Shown here one piece after another: positions 56,575-64,000 of a stretch of DNA of 64,000 nt. Position 1 is the first letter of the stretch, and each line of letters opens with the position of its first letter. A program made the position numbers and the translations under genes. The DNA comes from Oreohelix idahoensis (Eukaryota > Mollusca > Gastropoda > Stylommatophora > Oreohelicidae). Under the pieces are notes generated by a model. That model did not search any database, was not told where the DNA came from, and saw only the letters and a program-made list of their open reading frames with translations. The DNA lies in NCBI GenBank assembly GCA_024509875.1, contig JAMPIV010012429.1, positions 328,001 through 392,000 of the forward strand. Reading direction: 5' to 3'.

Positions 56575-57400
56575 CTATTCTATCGGCTGTCTTCCTCCTG
56601 GCCTGTTCCATTCTAGTCCTCGGTCCTTCAAAGATTGTCTAATGTTGTCCTCCCAGCGGACTCTGGGTCGTCCTCGGGGTCTGGATCCTTGGCTCTTTGT
56701 TTCCCATGCTTGTCGTGGTAGCCGATCTTCTCCCATTCTGCAGACATGGCCAAACCATCTTAGTTGGGACTGTTCTACTTGGGTCTGTAGGGGGTGGCAT
56801 TTTAGGCCTTGACGTATCGTCTGGTTGCGTACCATGTCTCTTCTTGTTACTTCAACCACCTTCCTCAGATACCTCATTTCTGAGGTTTGGATCTGGCTTT
56901 TATGGGTTGTAGTCATTGCCCATGACTCGCATCCATATGTCAAGACTGGGACATAGGTGGAGCGGTATACAGCCATCTTCGTTTTCTTACCAACCTCTCT
57001 CTTGCTGAGGAATCCTCGATTTATGGCCTGAAAAAGTCTCCCAGCTGCTGCTTTTCGAGTGGCCAACTCTTCTTTGATGCCTCCCTTTCGGTCTATAATA
57101 GCTCCGAGGTATTTAAAGTTGTCGACCTGCTCCAGGACCTGTTCTCCCAGCTTAATCTGATGTCTTCTTTCTTCTCGTGATATCACCATGGATTTTGTTT
57201 TAGAGCTGCTTATGACCATCCCTCTCTTCTCCAGCTCTTCCTTCCAGACTTGCAGGTTGGATTGGAGATGTGCCTCTGATTTAGCAATCAGGGCAACATC
57301 ATCAGCAAATGCCAGCTCTGAAATATAGACCTGTCTCATCTTCCAGTACCCCACTGAATACTTTCTTGTTCTTACATGCCTTGATGACATCGTCCATAAG
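56575..57400 (-). pseudogene. LINE3 RT motif C and C-terminal region
   Basis: The segment starts at ISELAFADDVALI with FADD at 57,298-57,309 and continues GWKEELEKRGM-like and YLGAIIDRKGG. It then has LTYGCESWAMTTTHKSQIQ, QLRWFGHVCRMGEDRLPRQA and GSRPRGRPRVRWEDNI. It differs in phase from the upstream RT; the shift lies between about 57,310 and 57,400. A fragment of the same region lies at 13,243-13,440. Confidence 0.88.
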
Positions 57401-58366
57401 GAGTATGAAGAGGTAAGGTGATAGGATATCACCTTGTCTTACACCAGTGGTGGTCCTGAACTCTTCTGACTTATGGTTTGCTGTCCTCACATAATTTCTG
57501 CAAGACTTGTAGAAGCTCTGTATAGCATGAATCAGAGATGCTGGAATATTCTTCCTTGCCAAACAGTCCCAAAGTTTGCTCCAAGGGACCCTGTCAAACG
57601 CCTTTTCCAGATCTATGAAACAAAGATGGATCTCACTCTTATACTCAAGGGCCTTTTCACTCAGCTGTCTGAGTGTGAAGATTAGGTCTTGAGTACTTCG
57701 ATTTGCTCGGAATCCGCACTGGACCTCATCCAATTGTGGCTCAGCTAGGCGTCGGAGTCTCTGCTCTAGGATTCTAGAGTAGATTTTTCCAGGGACACTG
57801 AGAAGGGATATGCCTCTATGGTTTCCACACTGTCGATTGTCACCCTTTTTGAAAATTGGTGTTATGATGGCGATCTCCCAATCCTTTGGTATGGTCTTGT
57901 TGCACCATGCTGCCTGTAGGACCCTTAAGAGTAACAGGTCGCCTGATGCTCCCATGTACTTAACCATTTCTGGTGTTATACCATCATGCCCTGCTGCTTT
58001 GCCCATTTTGATTTTCTCCAGTGCTGCCTTCAGTTCTTCCATCTTTATGTCATCTTCATCACCATTGGTTTCCTCTTCTGTGCTAGTGGTTTTCATTTCT
58101 GATGTTTGACCTTGCTCACCATCAAGGAGTTCTGAGAAATATTCTTTCCATCTTTCCATTACTTCCTTCGGGGCAGTAAGCAATTTGCCTTGCTTGTCCT
58201 TTATAAATTTGAGAGGGCATTGTTTTTCCTTCCTCGTGTTCTTTAGGGTCTTATAGAACAATTTCTGGTTTTCTTGTGCATCTTTTTCTAGCTTTTCTCC
58301 AAATTCTTCCCAGGACTTCTGTTTTGCTGCTAGCACTTTGTTCTTTACTTCTGTTCTGAGTGTCAC
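57320..58366 (-). pseudogene. LINE3 linker and RT up to motif B
   Basis: It follows the endonuclease frame without a phase change, after a TAG at 58,376-58,378. It reads EEFGEKLEKDAQENQKLFYK-like linker, then KMGKAAGHDGITPEMVKYMG, CGNHRGISLLSVPGKIYSRI, CGFRANRSTQDLIFTLRQLS, motif A FIDLEKAFDRVPW and motif B TTGVRQGDILSPYLFILLMD. The first catalytic Asp is present. The first residue of the open segment is a GTG Val, not a true start. Confidence 0.9.
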
Positions 58367-58375
58367 ATATTCTCT

Positions 58376-59472
58376 CTATTTTTCCATTTGTTCTGTTGTG
58401 TTTTTAGCTCCTAAGTATTGTTTCCATGCCATTTTCTTCTCTCTTATTTTCTCTTTGACTTCCTCTGTCCACCAAGGTGTCCTCTTTCTCTGGTTCCCAA
58501 GTCGGACTTCACCACATGCTTCTGCAGCAGCTGTCTTTATGATATCCTTGAATTTAATCCAGAGGGTTTCCAAGTCATCAGGTTGTTTTTCTGTGTTGCT
58601 CACCGCTGCAGCAATAAGCCCCTGATATCTGGTCTTAATTTCTGGCTCTCTCGGCTTGTAGGTCCTAATGCTCATTTCTCCTGCTCGTTTACTTGGTTTC
58701 TTGCGTGATGTTGAGCAGTTCCTAGGCTGAGCAACTCTTTCAGTTGTTTGTTTGATTGTTAGCAGGTAGTGATCACTTCCAATCTCTGGCCCCCTCCAGA
58801 CTCTTGCATCTCGGACATATTTGAATGAGCTTCTCCGAACAATGGCATAGTCGATCACTGACTTCTCATTCTTTGTTGGTTCACATCTAGTGTATGCATG
58901 TATGCGCTTATGGGGGAACTTTGTGTTTGTAATGATCAGATTCTGCTCACTGCAGAATCTAAGGAGTCGCTTTCCATTGTCATTGAGAGTATCTTCTCCA
59001 TATCTTCCGATAACTCCACCCCATCTAGCATGGTCATTTCCAACTCTGGCATTAAAATCTCCGAGCATGATAACTTCATCTAGGCAGTCATCCACTGTCC
59101 TTTGAAGCAGCTCGAAGAATTCCTCCTTGACCTCTGCTCTCTCATCCTCATTTGGCCCATACACTATGACCAGGTTGACTATGGTTTCTCCTTCTTTTAG
59201 TTTCACAACCATAATGCGCTCTGAGACAAAGTTCCACCCCTTGATACTATCTTTTTGATTTTGGGCCACAATGCAACCAACACCCCCTTTAGCTCTTTCG
59301 GATATGGGTACACCACTGTAGAGCAGCGTGTTGCCATTGAGATCCATGACTCCTTGTCCTTTTTCTTTGTTTCCGTTATAGCCAGGATTTCTAGTTTTGC
59401 TTTCCTCATCTCTTCCACCAGCTCCTCTTCCTTCCCATTTATACTTCTTGTGTTCCATGTTCCATAAGTCAT
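58376..59472 (-). pseudogene. LINE3 endonuclease
   Basis: The likely start is the ATG at 59,472 (MTYGTWNTRSINGKEEELVE), with the box AITETK next. The frame then changes near 59,340-59,400 and continues with NTLLYSGVPISERAKGGVGC, VNLVIVYGPNEDERAEV, VIMLGDFNARVG, VIDYAIVRRSSF and GSDHYLLT, the remaining boxes of the fold. It ends at a TAG where a Tyr codon is likely. The enzyme would nick DNA to start target-primed reverse transcription. Confidence 0.9.
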
Positions 59473-59668
59473 AGTCCGTAGTCCGTTCCAGTTCGTCGCC
59501 TTTAGAATCAGTCCGGTTTTCTCTCTTGTGTTACTCGTAATCGTGGTTTAAAGCAAACAGGTGATTGGCCTGTTGTGCCTTTGCATGGTGGAGGGGCTGC
59601 CTCCTTACGGCCTCCATGCAGGCCGCCCTCCTCCTTTTTCATCCGGGCTTGGGACCGGCACAGGCGGA

Positions 59669-59681
59669 GTTCAGCAAATCT
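59669..59681. repeat. Target-site duplication of LINE3 (right)
   Basis: GTTCAGCAAATCT, the pair of 56,492-56,504. Confidence 0.9.
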
Positions 59682-60646
59682 ATGTGAAGATAATGTTAAC
59701 CCACCAGTATTGGGTTTTCTTTATAACTGTGATCTCTTAATCATCACCTGATAATAAGGGGCATCCCCGTTCTCTGATTGATGATCGACAATAAATAGGA
59801 TTCCAAAATGGCTTCTGGTTCCCTTTGAGCATCGCTCACTATACAGATGTATAGTAAATCTTCAATAAAGGTTCAGTTCATGAACACAAATATTTTCTAC
59901 AAGTATCAACATATTCTGTCCTCATAATTGCTGCATATAAACATATTCAGTGCTGCTAGATAACATGTCGTCCCGACATATAGACATAGGTAAATTCATA
60001 TAGACGTCTGCCCATCTGAGCCTAGGAATGAAAGAGTTCAGTGAACAGTTCTTTTACCTTGGCATAGGAAATACACTAGCAAACACAAACGCTCTCCTCT
60101 CCTGGCGTTATAGAATAAACACTGAGGACTAATAGACTTAATAAACATATCAGAAATTATCTTCTTCCCCATAACAAATCACAGAGATCACAGACTGGGG
60201 ACTCGTCTTCGACATGGCTTTCGCCCGGCATTCCATCATCCCGAAAGACACACTCTCTTCTCGGCATGCGCAGAACTCCCTGACCCCAAAGTTCAGTACA
60301 AGGAAAAATAGTTCCACTTAGACATACCAAGATATCACGATATAAGACCGAATCGTCTGAAATAGACACAGAGTAAACATAGACTCGGACCATAAACATC
60401 CCTGCATAAACCTAAGCAAGAACAATCTGTTTTCTGGCCCAACAAGGGACAGACTACCGAAATCCATATTCATACGCCAACTTCGATCTCCAGGGGAAAC
60501 AACCCATATAACAAAAGTATCAATCAATCATGGGTGATATATCTTTGGCCAGGAAAGCATCCTGATTCTAAAAACAAATACCTTCCCTCCGACAGATAAA
60601 TATTATAATAAATATATACATTGTCACCAGTAATCTGTTGGTAACA

Positions 60647-61156
60647 GACTACCGCAACCCCCGGAAAAAAATGAAATTTTTTTTTTCATCTGAGAGCAAC
60701 ATACAATAGGCTCACCACGCACGAATAATGCGCAGATGACTAATAAGAGCAATTTATAATTTCAAATTATGGTAATGTCGAAGCATAGATCGAATTGTGA
60801 GAACACATCTCAACATCTCAGAGAAAGCATTTCTCTTAAGCATATATGTTTCCAGGGAGGTGCCACCAACGTATACTACAATGCTGGCAATGACACAGTG
60901 CATATAACAATTTCATATTTAAGCATTATAAGTACATGATTGACAAAGATGAAAAATCATTAAAGAGTAGCGGTGAATATATATCAATGAACGTAGTCAT
61001 AGTAGTGATACAATCACTATATTACAAATTACAATGTATATCTATCTTGATATAGAAAAGAAAAAAACTGTTGTAGAGTTGGATGTGTTAAGAAGTCCAA
61101 GACCCAACAGTTAGGTGGAATCATGTGGGCATCTAGACAAAATGTCTGCCATCACA
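60647..61156 (-). other. Element D 3' untranslated region
   Basis: An AT-rich stretch between RNase H and the 3' LTR. On the minus strand it contains CATCTGCGCATTATTCGTGC, matching the element A region near 27,441. A GGGGGTTGCGGTAGTC stretch directly before the LTR stands where the purine tract is expected. Confidence 0.7.
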
Positions 61157-63712
61157 TTATCTGATCCACGGATAGCTCGTACCGAAAAAATGAAAAGGTT
61201 GAAGAGCAATTGCATATCGAGTAGACCTCGAGCTCTTCAAATTCTTACTCTGTATAGCCGTAAGAGCTTTCTGATCGGTTTCTACTATGAAATGTGCGCC
61301 TAGAAGGAATCTTTGTAGTTTGAGAATTGACCAAACCATAGCCAATAGTTCACGGTCTAAAACCGAATAATTCCTTTCTGCAGCATTAAGTTTTCTGGAG
61401 ATATACATTACAGGATGCAGAGTTCCAGAGTACTCTTGCATTAGTGCCGCTCCAATCCCAGTGGATGAAGCGTCACTACGAAGAACAAATGTCTTATCTG
61501 TAGTAGGTAACACTAAAATAGGTGGTGTTGAAAACAAATTTTTAATCTTATCCAAAGAGGATTGGCATTCCTGTGACCAGTAGACCATATTAGGCGACCC
61601 TTTCTTTAGTAGTGTAGAAAGAGGTGCCATGATAGAGGATAGATTCGGAATGAATCTTCCATAAAATTGAATAAGACCTAAGATACTTCGCACTTGCTTT
61701 TTAGTCTTAGGAATAGAGATGTTAAGTATCTTAGTAATATTATGGTCCTCTGTCTTTAGGAAACCATGACCCACTCGATGGCCTAGGAAAGAAATTTCGC
61801 TAAAACCAATGCAGGCTTTAAAGGGTTTCGCTGTCAGGTTATACTCGCGTAGAGTAGATAGTAATTCAACTAACCCCGAATAGTGATCTTCCCAAGTATC
61901 GCTGAAAAGACAGATGTCGTCTAGGTACGCGATGACATCTGACCTATAAGATAGGATTCGACGCATCATGCGTACAAATGTAGCTGGTGCGTTCATAAGG
62001 CCGAAAGGCATGAAATTCCATTGAAAAAGGCCTCTAGGTGTAGAAAAAGCCGTAATTGGTTTGGCGCGTTCAGATAAAGGAACTTGCCAATATTCTTTAG
62101 ACAAATCTAGTTTAGTGAAAAAATGAGATTTAGAAAGCCTAGTAAGTAGCTCTTCTAGTAAAGGCATAGGTTCAGCATCAAACTTCGTAACTTGATTCAA
62201 TTTGCGATAGTCAACGCAAAGACGTATGTTATTGTCTTTTTTCCGAACAATAACCATCGGCGAAGAATATGCAGAAGTGGATGGTTCAATTATTTTTAAA
62301 TCTATCATCTCATCCAACTCCTTCTCAACCTGTGCTTGAAAATGTATAGGGATAGGATAAGGTCTGACCCTAATAGGATTATGGTCAGTTAGAATAATGT
62401 CATGTTCAATGACATGAGTTTGTCCAGGGATGTCAGTAAGGACATCCTGAAATGTTTGTAACATATCCGAAACTTGTCGCTGTTCTCCTAGAGATAAATC
62501 AGGAGAGACAGTAACATTTTTCCATGATTCACTAGAATGAAGTGGAATCATCGGAAGCGGAAGATTAACATCCGAAAAACTTGTTTCCTTATCCTGTATT
62601 ACGGACAGTGATGAGTAATGACCATGTTGGACTGGTGAATCGTCCGTTGCCTGGAAAATAGGCTGTAAATAATCCGGACGCTCATGGAATTCCGTAAGCA
62701 TATTGATGTGGAAGGTTTTATGCTTTCCATCAATATCGACAATGTAGTCAACATCGGAAATTTTCGAGATTATATCGTACGGACCTTTCCAAGAAATAAG
62801 AAGTCTGTTTTCCCTACAAGTTAGCAAAACAAATGCTTTGTCACCAGGACAAAGTTGTCGTAAGGTTCTTTTCTTATTGGCAAATTGTCTTGCCTTCTGT
62901 TTAGCAAATTCAGAAGAAGAAGTTGCCAATTTGCATGCTTCGATAATCTTTTGTCTCAGCGCGATGACATATTCGTAAGAAGATTTCGTGTCATCGGTAA
63001 TATTATCAGCGGTTATGAGATCATGAAGCAAAGACATAGGGCCGCGCGGTCGCGCGCCAAAGACAAGTTCAAAGGGAGAAAATCCTGTATGTTCATTGGG
63101 GACCTCTCTGTAAGCGAAGAGGGCCGCGGGTAAAACCCTGTCCCAATCTTGAGGATGATCCTCAGTTATTTTCCCTAGTAAGTTTTTGAGTGTTCTATTT
63201 ATCCGTTCGACCATCCCATTGGACATAGGATGATAGATACTACTCAAAGATCGCTCTATCTGCAGAGTAGACATTACTTGAGACATGGTATCCGATATTA
63301 TTTGGGTGCCATGGTCTGATAATATTTCTCCGGGGAATCCCAGACGAGAAAATATAAGCCAAAGAGCATCTGCAATGTCAGCAGTAGTAATGCTCTTCAG
63401 AGGAATAGCCTCTGGCCAACGTGTGCACATACCAACACACGTCAAGATAAACTGATGTCCTGTAGCAGATTTGATCTTAAATGGACCAATGATGTCTATC
63501 GCCATTTTCTGAAATGGTCGAATAGGAATGTCTGCAGCCTGAATAGGTGCAGCATGGCGTGGACCTTTGGATTTGACTTCTTGACATACTATACAAGATC
63601 GACAATAAATCCGTTTGTCCTTGTTCACAAAATGCCAAAAGAAAGCCGCAAGAACTCTTGACTTTGTACGGGAAAAACCGATATGTCCAGCACACTGAGA
63701 GTCGTGTGCGTG
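61157..63712 (-). pseudogene. Element D integrase, RT and RNase H
   Basis: One frame is open over 823 codons (63,628 to 61,157), with integrase-like residues continuing upstream to the break at 63,712. Present are: the zinc-binding Cys pair (CRSCIVCQEV); integrase IDIIGPF, SDHGTQ and MVERIN in DD35E spacing; a GPY/F module (SWKGPYDII); RT LCVDYRKLN, FMPFGLMNAPATF and YLDD near 61,912-61,923; and RNase H LRSDASSTGIGAALMQ. One base is gained or lost near 61,185-61,195 just before the end, so the last 25 or so residues, with the final RNase H acidic residue, are out of frame. Integrase again precedes RT. Confidence 0.91.
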
Positions 63713-64000
63713 TGTAGTGGTTTTTGATGTTATCGTATGGTTGCTATGTTACCTAGTGTACTGGATGAGGTCAGCTGTGAAGGCTCCTGAGATAAAAGCT
63801 GATGTGAGTTACAGAATGCCTTTCTGCTACCACTTACGACCTCAAACAGACCTATTCTACTATAATGTATGTTAGCTACGTTAAAAGTCTAGGGTACTGA
63901 AATGTAATGCGTAGGTAATAGAATACACAGACACACACATGCAAATAATAAGTCTAATAATAATAATACTAATAAGCTCTATGATAAACTGAACTAACAC
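63713..64000 (-). repeat. Element E, B/C-type LTR, cut by window end
   Basis: It starts TGTAGTGGTTTTTGATGTTA, so its minus-strand end is CCACTACA, like element C. Its body follows B (CTATTCTACTATAATGTATG, TTAGCTACGTTAAAAGTCTA, GATAAACTGAACTAACAC). It lies in the integrase of element D. GCGTG at 63,708-63,712 is a candidate target copy, whose partner would be outside the window. Confidence 0.8.

Larger units (their letters stand above)
56505..59668 (-). mobile_element. RTE-like LINE, near full length (element LINE3)
   Basis: A 3.16-kb minus-strand LINE flanked by a perfect 13-bp duplication, inserted in the LTR of element D. Order from its 5' end: a leader with GGTCCCAAGCCCGGATGAAA, the endonuclease, the RT, a C-terminus, and a TAAG tetranucleotide tail at 56,505-56,520. 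The tail and leader point to an RTE-like clade. Because the leader is present and the flanks match, the copy is probably full length. Two frame changes and one stop codon interrupt the ORF. Confidence 0.92.
55784..60646 (-). repeat. Element D 3' LTR, interrupted by LINE3
   Basis: On the minus strand the LTR runs from TGTTACCAACAG (60,646) to TTTTTATATCA (55,784), mirroring the TGTTACG and TTTATCA ends of the element A LTR. Without LINE3 it is about 1.69 kb. Local phrases match A, such as AAGTGTGTGCGTCCTATTAA versus GAGTGTGTACGTCCAATTAA and a CGGGGATGCCC-type word. Overall it is clearly diverged. GGGAT at 55,779 may be the target copy, but the other end is outside the window. Confidence 0.82.
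60647..63712 (-). mobile_element. Gmr1-like Ty3/gypsy element D, interior, partial
   Basis: Minus-strand interior of a relative of element A, from the integrase zinc region to the 3' untranslated region. Its integrase is cut at 63,712 by another LTR element, and its gag, protease and 5' LTR are not in the window. The protein sequence is very close to A over integrase, RT and RNase H, while the LTR is diverged. Confidence 0.9.

Overview
This is a repeat-rich stretch of an animal (metazoan) nuclear genome, with no host protein-coding gene that I can recognise. The pointers are Ty3/gypsy elements with SCAN-like Gag, APE-type LINEs, a Tc1/mariner element, tRNA-headed SINEs and very long (TA)n and (CT)n microsatellites in AT-rich DNA. 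The mix suits a marine invertebrate, possibly a mollusc, but that assignment is weak.

Layout. Positions 1-17,700 are a mosaic of decayed LINEs (an antisense one at about 2.95-5.29 kb, an RTE-like one at about 8.9-11.9 kb, and fragments at 13.2, 14.6 and 17.4 kb), tRNA-derived SINE-like units, and 39-bp, 45-bp and 46-bp minisatellites. Positions 17,769-46,140 form one nested structure. An old minus-strand gypsy element (B, 17,774-46,135, target duplication GGGTT) carries a second gypsy element (A, 19,524-29,064, duplication AAATG) inside its left LTR. A third (C, 35,160-44,345) lies inside its right LTR. Element B sits in telomere-like TTAGGG-type sequence. A 5'-truncated GC-rich LINE (46,215-48,137, 12-bp duplication) follows. 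Positions 48.2-53.9 kb hold simple repeats, LINE 3' fragments and SINEs. A Tc1/mariner element (54.10-55.62 kb) lies between two (TA)n tracts. From 55,784 to the window end is a second nest: gypsy element D (minus strand), with an RTE-like LINE in its 3' LTR (56,505-59,668, 13-bp duplication) and a further B/C-type LTR cutting into its integrase at 63,713.

How the parts work together. In A, C and D the polyprotein order is (Gag-)protease-integrase-RT-RNase H, with integrase ahead of RT. This is the order known from Gmr1-like Ty3/gypsy elements. The Gag of A, B and C has a SCAN-like segment, which fits the proposed origin of the SCAN domain from Gmr1-like Gag. B and C are close relatives with 2.2-2.6 kb LTRs and tRNA-Pro-type primer sites. 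C is the youngest: its LTRs appear to differ only in homopolymer lengths, and its single frameshift is in a homopolymer. B is decayed, and the integrase core region between its protease and GPY/F parts is replaced by a foreign open segment of about 570 bp. That fusion ORF is the most unusual protein-coding feature here.

Many of the frameshifts fall in homopolymers, so some may be consensus errors and not true decay. All comparisons were made by eye within the window. Identities and family names have not been checked by database search.
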